A stretch of 64,000 bases of DNA from contig NZ_JBPYCR010000006.1 of NCBI RefSeq assembly GCF_051846915.1, positions 65,336 to 129,335 of the forward strand, read 5' to 3'. Made by a program: the position numbers and the translations under genes. Of this stretch, positions 36,118 to 43,325 are shown piece by piece. Source of the stretch: JBPYCR01 sp051846915 (GTDB taxonomy: Bacteria; Bacillota; Bacilli; Bacillales; Amphibacillaceae). Positions within the stretch are counted from its first letter, which is position 1. Each line of letters starts with the position of its first letter. The notes under the pieces are model-generated. The model worked only from the letters and a program-made list of their open reading frames with translations, did not search any database and was not told the DNA's origin.

Positions 36118-36217
36118 TCCCCAATCCCCTTTATGAACTTTGAACGCTTCCTCTATGTTAGAATGCTGCAAAACCGATTTTTAGTCCGGTAAAAAGATTT
36201 GAAAGCTGTAATTCACT

Positions 36218-36946
36218 CTACTGAGTCATTTCCCAATTATGATGTACATCCTGAACATCTTCGGAATCTTCCAGCATATCAATTAACTGAAGCATTTTTC
36301 CTTGTTCTTCTTCTCTGATTTGGCTATACGTTTGTGGAATTAATGTAACTTCTGTCTCTTCAATTATATATCCTGCTTCCCGCAATTGGTCGGCTACAGC
36401 TTGTAATTCCTCCGGTAAAGTATATATTTCATATAAGCCATCTGATGCTTCAATATCCTCTGCACCAGCTTCAATCGCGGCTAAAGTAATTTCTTCTTCA
36501 TTTACACTTTTATCTGTATTTAAAATAACAATATAACCTTTCCTATCAAACATGAAAGAAACACAACCTGTTTCTCCAAGATTACCGTTATTTTTTGTAA
36601 ATGCATGCCTTACTTCTGATGCTGTTCTGTTTCTGTTATCTGTTAAAACATGAACAATAATGGCAGTTCCGCCTGGACCGTATCCTTCGTAAGTAATTTC
36701 TTCGTAACTTGCTCCATCCATTGTGCCTGTTGCTTTCTTTATAGCGCGATCTATATTATCATTAGGCATATTATCCGCTTTTGCTTTATCAATCGCTAGG
36801 CGTAATGCGGGATTCGTGGTCACATCCCCTCCTTGCTTAGCGGCAGTGTAGATTGCCTTTGCGTGACGCATAAATATTTTACCTCTTTTAGCATCTTGTG
36901 CATTCTTTCTTCTCTGTATATTGTGCCATTTGGAATGACCAGCCAC
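36218..36946 (-). CDS. yebC: YebC/PmpR family protein (YrbC)
   Basis: The 242-residue protein has the YebC family N terminus AGHSKWHNIQRRKNAQDAKR and conserved GYGPGGTAIIVHVLTDNRNR. Members were described as transcription regulators; more recent work links them to translation through difficult proline motifs. It starts at GTG 36946 after AGAGGAG. A promoter candidate lies just upstream. Confidence 0.95.
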   Translation of the reverse strand: MAGHSKWHNIQRRKNAQDAKRGKIFMRHAKAIYTAAKQGGDVTTNPALRLAIDKAKADNMPNDNIDRAIKKATGTMDGASYEEITYEGYGPGGTAIIVHVLTDNRNRTASEVRHAFTKNNGNLGETGCVSFMFDRKGYIVILNTDKSVNEEEITLAAIEAGAEDIEASDGLYEIYTLPEELQAVADQLREAGYIIEETEVTLIPQTYSQIREEEQGKMLQLIDMLEDSEDVQDVHHNWEMTQ

Positions 36947-36978
36947 TGGACATTCTCCTCTCTAGGAAATTCATGTTA

Positions 36979-37007
36979 AGTATACCAAAAATAGCGGCAT
37001 ATATTAA
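36979..37007 (-). promoter_or_regulatory. Candidate sigma-A promoter of yebC
   Basis: Minus strand TTAATA (37007-37002), 17 bases, TATACT (36984-36979), about 30 bases before the yebC start. Confidence 0.45.
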
Positions 37008-37115
37008 GTGGGAGCCTTTTCGAGCACTGTTCGTGTAGCTCTTACAATAATTAATAAAAATAATCGTAATTAATTAGAATCATCTTTTTTATTATAACAT
37101 ACAGTTTCTGATCAA

Positions 37116-37145
37116 AATGAAAACCCCTGCTTTGTAACAAGGGTT
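37116..37145 (-). terminator. Terminator of the CoxA-like gene
   Basis: On the minus strand AACCCTTG and CAGGGGTT pair around an 8-base loop and are followed by TTTTCATTTT. The 5' arm overlaps the stop codon. Confidence 0.65.
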
Positions 37146-37686
37146 AGTCTTTAAGGCGAATATTAAAGTTGTCCTCCAAATAATGTTCTAGGTTTTCTCC
37201 GATTTCTCTTTGTTTTAATCCTGACTGTAGATTTCTCATCCGGTTCCAGTGAATATCATCTGTATAAATTATTACTTCCTTGGCAGGGACGATTTCTTGT
37301 ACATCCTGCTTTATGCTGTTTGTTATATTATCGTTCGTATAGTCCTTCAATGTAACAGAAACGATTACGGTATCTTCGATTGTTGCTACCTGACTTTGTT
37401 TAATGTCTGTACGTTTATGCAGTTTTTGAGTAATTAATCTAGCCTCTTTTGAATTAAAAAGCTTGCTTTCATTTCCGTCCAGTGCAATACCTTTCTCATC
37501 ACTTTGATAATAATCCTTATCTGCATATTCATTAATTCCGAAACGGGCGTTTTGTTCCTCTTTCGATTCATAACGGATTAAATCCGGATTTGTTTCATTA
37601 ATTTTTTGCTCAGCATCGTCGTTGCCATTTGCACAACCAGTTAATACGAACAGACCGACAGCGAAAAAAGTTATTAGTAATTTCAT
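37144..37686 (-). CDS. YhcN/YlaJ family sporulation lipoprotein, CoxA-like
   Basis: The 180-residue protein starts with a lipoprotein signal peptide ending in lipobox LTGC (Cys at residue 18), so it should be lipid-anchored outside the membrane. The rest, with ITQKLHKRTDIKQSQVATIEDTVIVSV, is the YhcN/YlaJ domain of spore-associated lipoproteins. In B. subtilis coxA (yrbB), a cortex protein of this family, sits between yrbC/yebC and safA, which is the position here. A TTG directly before the ATG could also start translation; AGGAGG is 10 bases from the ATG and 7 from the TTG. Confidence 0.8.
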   Translation of the reverse strand: MKLLITFFAVGLFVLTGCANGNDDAEQKINETNPDLIRYESKEEQNARFGINEYADKDYYQSDEKGIALDGNESKLFNSKEARLITQKLHKRTDIKQSQVATIEDTVIVSVTLKDYTNDNITNSIKQDVQEIVPAKEVIIYTDDIHWNRMRNLQSGLKQREIGENLEHYLEDNFNIRLKD

Positions 37687-37747
37687 CAACGTAAAACCTC
37701 CTTTACCCGATATTTTTTGAATAAAGGAGAATAATAATCATGTTAAT

Positions 37748-38494
37748 TTAAGGTAAAGTGCGTTTATATTGTTTAGGGATGTTACGTTTATGTTCGGTTT
37801 GTTTATGCATTTTTTCAATAACGACCTGATCTTCTTCAGGTATCGGTTCACCTTTAAGGAAACCATCAATATTACTGTATGTTGTACCCATTTCTTCTTC
37901 ATCTGTCTGACCTTCCCATAAATCAGCACTCGGTTTTTTATTAATGACCGCTTGAGGTACACCTAAAAACGCAGCCATCTCACGTACTTCTTCTTTCGTA
38001 AAATCAACAATCGGCAGTATGTCTACACCACCGTCACCGTACTTTGTAAAATATCCAGTATACCATTCAGAGGCATTATCTGTTCCAACGACTAAATAAC
38101 GGTAATTTGTCGCAATCGTATATAGTGTTCCCATCCGAAGCCTAGCTCTTAGATTGGCATCGGCCAATTGATTCTTTTCACCATTCCATTCATTTCTGTT
38201 TTCAAGCGATTCTTTTATATTATTATACATGACCCGATGCGATTCAGTTAAATCAACCGTTATACCTTCAATACCACTTTCAGCAATTACTTGCTGTGCA
38301 TGGTCAATATCTTTTGGGTTGCTTTTAAGCGGCATTACTACTCCAAGTGAACGTTCCGGAAAAGCACGTTTTATTAAAAAAGCAACAACAGCAGAATCTA
38401 ATCCACCACTAACCCCTACGGTTAATCCATTTGCATTTGCCATTTTTGTTTGTAATTGCAACCATTCAACTAGTTCATTTACTATTTTTTCCAC
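37748..38494 (-). CDS. nadE: NH3-dependent NAD+ synthetase
   Basis: The 248-residue enzyme amidates nicotinate adenine dinucleotide to NAD. It has the ATP PP-loop SGGLDSA (about 30-36), GTDNASEWYTGYFTKYGDGG and the KKPSADLW motif. It lacks a glutaminase domain, so ammonia is the donor. The start is GTG 38494 after AAAGGGAG. This gene is not at this place in B. subtilis, where its own nadE lies elsewhere; here it replaces or accompanies loss of the nad cluster near safA. Confidence 0.93.
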   Translation of the reverse strand: MEKIVNELVEWLQLQTKMANANGLTVGVSGGLDSAVVAFLIKRAFPERSLGVVMPLKSNPKDIDHAQQVIAESGIEGITVDLTESHRVMYNNIKESLENRNEWNGEKNQLADANLRARLRMGTLYTIATNYRYLVVGTDNASEWYTGYFTKYGDGGVDILPIVDFTKEEVREMAAFLGVPQAVINKKPSADLWEGQTDEEEMGTTYSNIDGFLKGEPIPEEDQVVIEKMHKQTEHKRNIPKQYKRTLP

Positions 38495-38631
38495 TGCTGA
38501 ATCGCTCCCTTTAAAAATAGTTCATCTTCGTTTATTTTATCATGGTACGATATTTTATCAAAAAAAAAGACTAAGAAAAGCGCAAACGCCCCACTTAGAA
38601 ACGTAGCGACTGCGCCAGCTCAAAGCTGGTG

Positions 38632-38670
38632 GTTCGATGTTGCCACGCAAAGTGGCGGTTTTAATCGAAC
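38632..38670 (+). repeat. Co-varying hairpin module, copy 1
   Basis: Outer stem GTTCGAT / ATCGAAC, left linker GTTG, inner stem CCAC / GTGG with loop GCAAA, right linker CGGTTTTA. Confidence 0.75.
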
Positions 38671-38719
38671 ATTCCAAACCTTCCTAGATAAAGGAATCAT
38701 GCCCCTGCAAAAGGGGTAT

Positions 38720-38754
38720 GCCAACGTTGCCCGCAAAGGGCGTATTTAGTTGGC
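38720..38754 (+). repeat. Co-varying hairpin module, copy 2
   Basis: Outer stem GCCAAC / GTTGGC, left linker GTTG, inner stem CCC / GGG with loop GCAAA, right linker CGTATTTA. Confidence 0.75.
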
Positions 38755-39056
38755 CCTCCTTTACCTGTGCGAATCGATGATAACTTTCACCCAAGGGCAT
38801 AAGGGCGACTAAGCCTCTGTCTAAAGCCAATCGGCAAGTCTTCTTTATCGTAAGGCGCTGCGGGAAGTCGCCTAGTTTCTGGGCTAGCAGGCTTAGAACG
38901 CCACGTCTTGTGGCGTCGCCTGGGACTGCGCGTAAATGCTCGCCCCACCGAAAAGATTTGCACTAGAACTTCCTGTACGTCGAAGCTAGACAGCTATGCG
39001 CAAAAATTTATACTTTTGTATGAAAACACTTCCTACAAAAGGCAATTCTAAACTTG

Positions 39057-39087
39057 GCCCTTCATTATTATATTTTTTTGAAGGGCT
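39057..39087. other. Hairpin beside the 3' end of the IS110 transposase
   Basis: GCCCTTCA and TGAAGGGC pair around a T-rich loop, 26 bases past the transposase stop codon. It may be a terminator, a target hairpin or part of the element's right end; the boundary cannot be set. Confidence 0.45.
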
Positions 39088-39112
39088 TAAATAAACAATC
39101 ATACAATATTTA

Positions 39113-40348
39113 TTAAGCAGTTTGTTGATCTGATGATGAGATACTGTACCCTTTCCTCTTTAAATACTCAATCATTTTTAATTCTTTATTTTTATGGTGC
39201 TGTTGTACATAATTTGGTCCCAGTTCATGATAAGGTTCTCCTGTCTTTAAAATATTGAAAGCAATCGTTATAAGCAAATGAGCCGAAGCCATATTTGCTT
39301 TTTTCTTTCCTTGTCGTTTTGCTATTCTTTTTCGATGTGCGGTTATTCGATTATGCTGTCTCGATGTTCCTAATACACATTCTATTGCCGTGGTTTTTAA
39401 CGCCTTATTTCCTTTTGGCACTTTCGTGTTCTTTTTTTTTCCGGCACTTTCATTATTCCCTGGACTTACACCTACCCACGACGCAGCACGTTTGGGACAA
39501 TTATCGAAGACGGACATATCAACACCCATCTCGGCAACAAATACAGCGGCTGAATCCTTGTTTACACCAGGAATGGTATCAAGATTCTCTACTTCTTTCC
39601 GATAGGGTTCTAAACATTGGTCGATTTGTTCTTCCAAGTTTCTCAATGTTTTCTCCAGGTATATCATGTGTTCCCAATGATAGCGAAGCATATCCCGATG
39701 ATGACGGCGAATTCGACCATTGATGGATTCCGCTATGTCTGTTAGACTGGCCTTTACACGCTTATGCACCATTTTTTGAAGTTCCTTCACTTCGATTTTT
39801 TCACCATTTATAATGGCCTCTAATATTTTACGCCCCGATTTACCAAAAATATTAGATAGAACGGAAGTAAGTTTGATGTTGGCATCCTGAAGAATTTTAT
39901 GGATACGATTCTGTTCAGCTGTACGGTTATTAACCAGCTTTTTGCGGTAACGGGTAAGGTCCCGTAAATCCCGAATATCTTCTGGTGGGACAAAGCTGCC
40001 TTCAATGAGCCCGCTTCGTAATAGTTTGGCTAACCACTCAGCATCTTTAACATCCGTTTTCCTCCCCGGGACATTTTTTACGTGTTTGGCATTGGCAAGC
40101 ACAGGCCGAAAGTGATTTTCGAGAATATTCCACACCGGTTTCCAATAAACACCCGTACTTTCCATCACGACATCCGTTACTTTCATCGATGTCAACCAAT
40201 CATTTAGTTTTAATAAACCTTTTGTGGATGTTGAAAAAGATTCGATGGACTTTTTTGGTCGTTTGTCTAAGGGACCATATAAGACACAAGCGACCACTGT
40301 TTCCTGGTGCACATCCAAACCTGCACATCTTTCAATCATTGCTTCCAC
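39113..40348 (-). CDS. IS110 family transposase (DEDD recombinase)
   Basis: The 411-residue protein has the N-terminal RuvC-like DEDD domain: CAGLDVHQETVVACVL with the first Asp, VVMESTGVYWKPVWNIL with Glu, and GRKTDVKDAEWLAKLLRSG with the last acidic pair. The C-terminal Transposase_20 domain has LDTIPGVNKDSAAVFVAEMG, ASWVGVSPGNNESAGKKK and a serine expected for a covalent DNA link. The frame is intact and the length normal, so it may be active. Start GTG 40348 follows GAGGTGA; an ATG three codons later is the alternative. Confidence 0.95.
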   Translation of the reverse strand: MEAMIERCAGLDVHQETVVACVLYGPLDKRPKKSIESFSTSTKGLLKLNDWLTSMKVTDVVMESTGVYWKPVWNILENHFRPVLANAKHVKNVPGRKTDVKDAEWLAKLLRSGLIEGSFVPPEDIRDLRDLTRYRKKLVNNRTAEQNRIHKILQDANIKLTSVLSNIFGKSGRKILEAIINGEKIEVKELQKMVHKRVKASLTDIAESINGRIRRHHRDMLRYHWEHMIYLEKTLRNLEEQIDQCLEPYRKEVENLDTIPGVNKDSAAVFVAEMGVDMSVFDNCPKRAASWVGVSPGNNESAGKKKNTKVPKGNKALKTTAIECVLGTSRQHNRITAHRKRIAKRQGKKKANMASAHLLITIAFNILKTGEPYHELGPNYVQQHHKNKELKMIEYLKRKGYSISSSDQQTA

Positions 40349-40379
40349 GGGAGAATCACCTCATCATCAAATTAACAAT

Positions 40380-40500
40380 ACAAATGACAGTAGTTTTCTT
40401 GCAAAACTTTTGTATACGTGATCAAGTCACAATAGATGGTGCTTCTATACTGCCACAACCAGTTTCTTACGCGGGGTAATCCCTTTTGAGGATCCACCAT
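40380..40500 (-). other. Structured 5' non-coding region of the IS110 element, candidate bridge RNA
   Basis: Between the transposase start and the presumed left end, the minus strand can form several hairpins: AGTTTT-GCAAG-AAAACT, GTGA-CTTGA-TCAC, CTG-GTTGTGG-CAG and ATCC-TCAAAA-GGAT. In IS110-group elements such as IS621 this left-end region encodes the bridge RNA that pairs with target and donor DNA. Function here is inferred from the family and position; loops have not been matched to a target. Confidence 0.4.
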
Positions 40501-40599
40501 TGTATTTTCGATCTGGTCGTATTGTTATTAACTGTATTGCCATAAATAATAAAGGTATACTCCCAATCAAGATTAACAATTCATTTTCATGATAGATGG

Positions 40600-40620
40600 T
40601 GGCTCGCTCAAGGCGAGCCA
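40600..40620. other. Perfect hairpin between IS110 and the safA terminator
   Basis: TGGCTCGC (40600-40607) and GCGAGCCA (40613-40620) form an 8-bp stem with a 5-base loop. It may mark a hairpin target of the insertion or belong to another repeat. Confidence 0.5.
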
Positions 40621-40638
40621 TGGTGGTTTCTTACCTTT

Positions 40639-40671
40639 AAAAAAAGAAAAGAGACAAATAACGTCTCTTTT
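40639..40671 (-). terminator. Terminator of safA
   Basis: On the minus strand AAAAGAGAC (40671-40663) pairs with GTCTCTTTT (40655-40647), followed by CTTTTTTT. It begins about 15 bases past the safA stop. Confidence 0.85.
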
Positions 40672-40684
40672 ACTCTTTATCCTC

Positions 40685-41656
40685 TTATAAATCATCCGGT
40701 TGATTTATGCTGCTATAAAAATTTGGTGGCGTTGGATTGGTTCGGTATTGCTGATTATAGGATGGATATGACTCCATTTGTTTATTTTCCATATTCATCG
40801 CATTCGGGTTTCCCATCGGTTGATTGATGTTCGTCACATTCGGGTATCCCATTGGATAATTTCCTATGTTCGACATATTTGGATTTTCCATTGAATGATT
40901 GCCCATGTTCATCATATTCATGTAGTCCATTGAATGATTATGCTGCATGTTTTGTTGCGGTATTTCTGCGACTCCCATTTCATTCATTTGTCCGGGCATA
41001 TCCATTGCCGGGTACAAATTGGCACCAGGATGCATCCCGCTTGCCCCTTGCATCATTTGAGGCCCTGGCATTGGGTAAGGTTCGGAGCAGTTCCCGCCCA
41101 TATGTTGTCCCGGAGCATGCAAGGGCATCATGTGCATTTGATTAAAATGCATTGGTTTACAACAACATGGATGAATCATATGACAGCACATCGGCTGCAT
41201 TGGCATCGGTTGGTGGTAAGCCGGCACTTGTTCCTTCTGTGGAGATGAATATTGCTCCTTTTCCTGGTTCATTTGCATTTGATCGTTCATCGTTTCCTCT
41301 TTTTTTGGTTCTTCTGGATAATTAAAGGTCATGTGCTGGTGGACGTTCTGCTCCATAGTGGACATCGGCTGCATTGGAAGAGTAGGCTTTACTTCTTTTG
41401 GTTTTGCATTGTCGTCTTCTTTAATGAATGGCTTTGGTTTCATTTCCATTTTCTTTTCTTCTTTTTTGACCGGTGCTTTCCCCATTTCTTTTTTCACTTG
41501 CTTTGTAGAACTCGGTATTTTTATTTTCATACCAGGCATAATCATATCCGGGCTTGATATATGACTATTCGTCTGTTTTAACTCTTCAAAATCAACCCCG
41601 TATTCCTTTGAAATTTCCCACAATGTATCACCCTTTTGCACAATGTGTATCTTCAA
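40685..41656 (-). CDS. safA: Spore coat assembly protein SafA
   Basis: The 323-residue protein begins with a LysM domain (about 2-47, KIHIVQKGDTLWEISKEYG ... NSHISSPDMIMPGMKIKIP) as in B. subtilis SafA, which localises at the cortex-coat interface and recruits inner coat proteins with SpoVID. The rest is low-complexity, rich in Met, Pro, Asn, Gln and His, with a Cys-rich patch (MQPMCCHMIHPCCCKPMHF) and repeated NPN/GNxxM units at 240-300. I choose TTG 41656, nine bases after AAAGGAG; a TTG three codons upstream touches the ribosome site. SpoVID, its partner, is in this window. Confidence 0.92.
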   Translation of the reverse strand: MKIHIVQKGDTLWEISKEYGVDFEELKQTNSHISSPDMIMPGMKIKIPSSTKQVKKEMGKAPVKKEEKKMEMKPKPFIKEDDNAKPKEVKPTLPMQPMSTMEQNVHQHMTFNYPEEPKKEETMNDQMQMNQEKEQYSSPQKEQVPAYHQPMPMQPMCCHMIHPCCCKPMHFNQMHMMPLHAPGQHMGGNCSEPYPMPGPQMMQGASGMHPGANLYPAMDMPGQMNEMGVAEIPQQNMQHNHSMDYMNMMNMGNHSMENPNMSNIGNYPMGYPNVTNINQPMGNPNAMNMENKQMESYPSYNQQYRTNPTPPNFYSSINQPDDL

Positions 41657-41977
41657 ACGGATCAATCTCCTTTCTATCGTTTAAGAAACTAGGCTAATAC
41701 TCTATATCAACATATGCATTCATTTTGCAAAAGTTGAAAAAAATAGTTGAAAACTTTATAAATGAATTCATTTTAAAATATTAGCAGTACGGATAGTACA
41801 ATTATAAACATAAAATTTATATTGACTGAGTGGAGCTCCAACCTTGTTTCAGAGCATTTAAGAATAAAAAACGCAATTGCCTGTTCAGACAAATGCGTTT
41901 TTTTATTCTAGGTTATTATACAATAATTAAATTTTTTGACGTGTTAAGATCACGCAATAATGGACAGGGCGATCGAG
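41657..41977. other. Intergenic region between safA and pheA
   Basis: About 320 A+T-rich bases hold the safA leader and the pheA terminator. A GCATATGTTG at about 41711-41720 (minus strand) could be a sigma-E -10 box for safA but the -35 is poor, so it is not called. In B. subtilis nad genes separate safA from pheA; no trace of them is seen. Confidence 0.5.
41862..41910. terminator. Terminator of obg-pheB-pheA, bidirectional shape
   Basis: GAATAAAAAACGCA and TGCGTTTTTTTATTC are complementary around an inner loop; T runs occur on either strand. It lies about 70 bases past the pheA stop. Confidence 0.8.
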
Positions 41978-42832
41978 TTAAAAATTCATTTGATATACAG
42001 GATAAGTACCAAGTACTGTTACCTGGCATCCGAGTGCTTCCAATTCACCTTTAACTCCAGGAAACAACACATCATCAAAAGGTTCATTTACATCAATAAT
42101 AAAGAAATATTTTCCCAACCCTGTTTTCATTGGTCTTGATTCAATCTTTGATAAATTCATTTTTCTCCAGGCGAAAGCTGATAAAACCTGATGCAAAACC
42201 CCTGCCTGATCACTTGGTAAAGTAATTAAGAGGCTGGTCTTTTCCGTTTGTATTTCGTGATTCACTTTCACCTTGCTTCTATCCTTTGCCAAGACAGCGA
42301 ATCGAGTATGGTTGTTAGGATAGTCATGTATGTTTTCTTTTAGAATTTTCAGTCCGTATTCCTCGGCGGCCAGTCTATTTCCGATCGCGGCATTTGCTTT
42401 CTCTGAGTCACTTACTACTTCCGCTGCTTTTCCAGTGGATGTTTCATAAGCGATGGATGCGTTTGGCGTATATTGGTGGAGAAATTGATGACATTGTGCA
42501 ATTGCCTGGCTGTGTGAATGTACAGATTCAATTTCCGTCAATGCACCCGAAAAAGACGGATTTACGAGTAAGTGATGTTGTATTGGAACGATAATTTCAG
42601 CGACAATCGGCAATCTTACTTGATGAACAAGATAATCAATTGTTAAGTGAACTGTACCTTCAATCGAATTTTCCATAGGTACGACGCCGATCTCAACATC
42701 ATTTGCAGCTACTGCGTCAATACACTCCGGAATGGTTGTAAAACCTTGTTTATTTTCTCCATTAAATGCTTTGTCTACTGCAATTTTAGTAAATGTACCT
42801 TTTGGGCCTAAATAGCCAATTCTATTTTTCAA
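41978..42832 (-). CDS. pheA: Prephenate dehydratase
   Basis: The 284-residue enzyme turns prephenate into phenylpyruvate. It has the catalytic motif NHTRF (174-178) and the C-terminal ACT domain with ESRP (231-234), part of the phenylalanine feedback site. No chorismate mutase domain is fused, as usual in Bacillus. It is the last gene of spo0B-obg-pheB-pheA. Confidence 0.97.
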   Translation of the reverse strand: MKNRIGYLGPKGTFTKIAVDKAFNGENKQGFTTIPECIDAVAANDVEIGVVPMENSIEGTVHLTIDYLVHQVRLPIVAEIIVPIQHHLLVNPSFSGALTEIESVHSHSQAIAQCHQFLHQYTPNASIAYETSTGKAAEVVSDSEKANAAIGNRLAAEEYGLKILKENIHDYPNNHTRFAVLAKDRSKVKVNHEIQTEKTSLLITLPSDQAGVLHQVLSAFAWRKMNLSKIESRPMKTGLGKYFFIIDVNEPFDDVLFPGVKGELEALGCQVTVLGTYPVYQMNF

Positions 42833-42848
42833 AAATACTTCCTCCTCG

Positions 42849-43295
42849 TTATACCCCGGAGCTTAACATATCTACCCGTTCGACAAAATCCAATTGTTGA
42901 AGATTGTGAATGAGGTCACTTATACTTCCTTCAATACGCGCTATATCCAAAGATAAGGTAACGTTCGCCTTTCCTTGTATTGGGATTGTTTGGTGAATCG
43001 TCAATACGTTACATCCCATTTCAGCTGCAATTTTTAACAATTTAGATAACGTGCCGGTTCGATCTTCAATATGAAAAAACAAAGTGATGATTTTTTCTTT
43101 CACCATTGCTTTAAAGGGATAAACTGAATCTCTATATTTGTAGTATGCACTTCTTGACAATCCAACTTCTTGTACCGCTTTATATATCGTCATATCCTGC
43201 CCATGTTCAAGCAGCTCTTTTATTTCTATCGTTTTTTTCATCGCTTCCGGTAATACATCATGTCGTACTAAATAAAACTTTTCCTTATCACTCAT
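42849..43295 (-). CDS. pheB: ACT domain protein PheB
   Basis: The 148-residue UPF0735 protein has a short N-terminal helix-turn-helix-like part (TIYKAVQEVGLSRSAYYKYR) and a C-terminal ACT domain (residues about 70-145). It was once called chorismate mutase but lacks that fold. I use ATG 43295 after GAGGGATTGTA, which gives the family length. It sits between obg and pheA. Confidence 0.92.
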   Translation of the reverse strand: MSDKEKFYLVRHDVLPEAMKKTIEIKELLEHGQDMTIYKAVQEVGLSRSAYYKYRDSVYPFKAMVKEKIITLFFHIEDRTGTLSKLLKIAAEMGCNVLTIHQTIPIQGKANVTLSLDIARIEGSISDLIHNLQQLDFVERVDMLSSGV

Positions 43296-43325
43296 TACAA
43301 TCCCTCGTTTTAACATACAGTTTTA

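Larger units (their letters stand above)
38574..39013 (+). repeat. Structured intergenic repeat, family A, long copy with hairpin insertions
   Basis: The outer blocks are the same as in the short copy at 22328-22495: AGAAAC-GTA-GCGACT (38597-38611) pairs with AGTCGC-CTA-GTTTCT (38866-38880), and the end AAGCTAGACAGCTATGCG is shared. Compared with the short copy, extra hairpin-bearing blocks appear after GTAGCGACTG, after AAGGAATCA, after GATGATAACTT and after TTTCTGGG. Two of them (38632-38670, 38720-38754) are copies of the co-varying hairpin module. No gene is supported here. Confidence 0.8.
39100..40560 (-). mobile_element. IS110-family insertion sequence, approximate extent
   Basis: The element consists of a transposase gene with about 200 bases of non-coding sequence upstream of it and little downstream. 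IS110 elements have no long terminal inverted repeats and make no target duplication, so the ends are estimates. It lies between the safA terminator (40647-40671) and a family A repeat, in the gap where B. subtilis carries nad genes. Confidence 0.5.

Noticed and set aside
41252..41564. Two overlapping plus-strand frames rich in Phe, Trp and His opposite safA
   Set aside because: They are the antisense of the Lys/Glu/Met-rich part of safA, which produces long artificial frames.
41683..41697. AGAAACTAGGCT near the safA start as a family A remnant
   Set aside because: Twelve bases match the complement of the repeat arm, but no flanking repeat sequence supports it; chance is likely.
41711..41720. 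Possible sigma-E -10 box for safA
   Set aside because: The matching -35 (CAACTTT) is too far from the consensus to call, even though safA is sigma-E dependent in B. subtilis.
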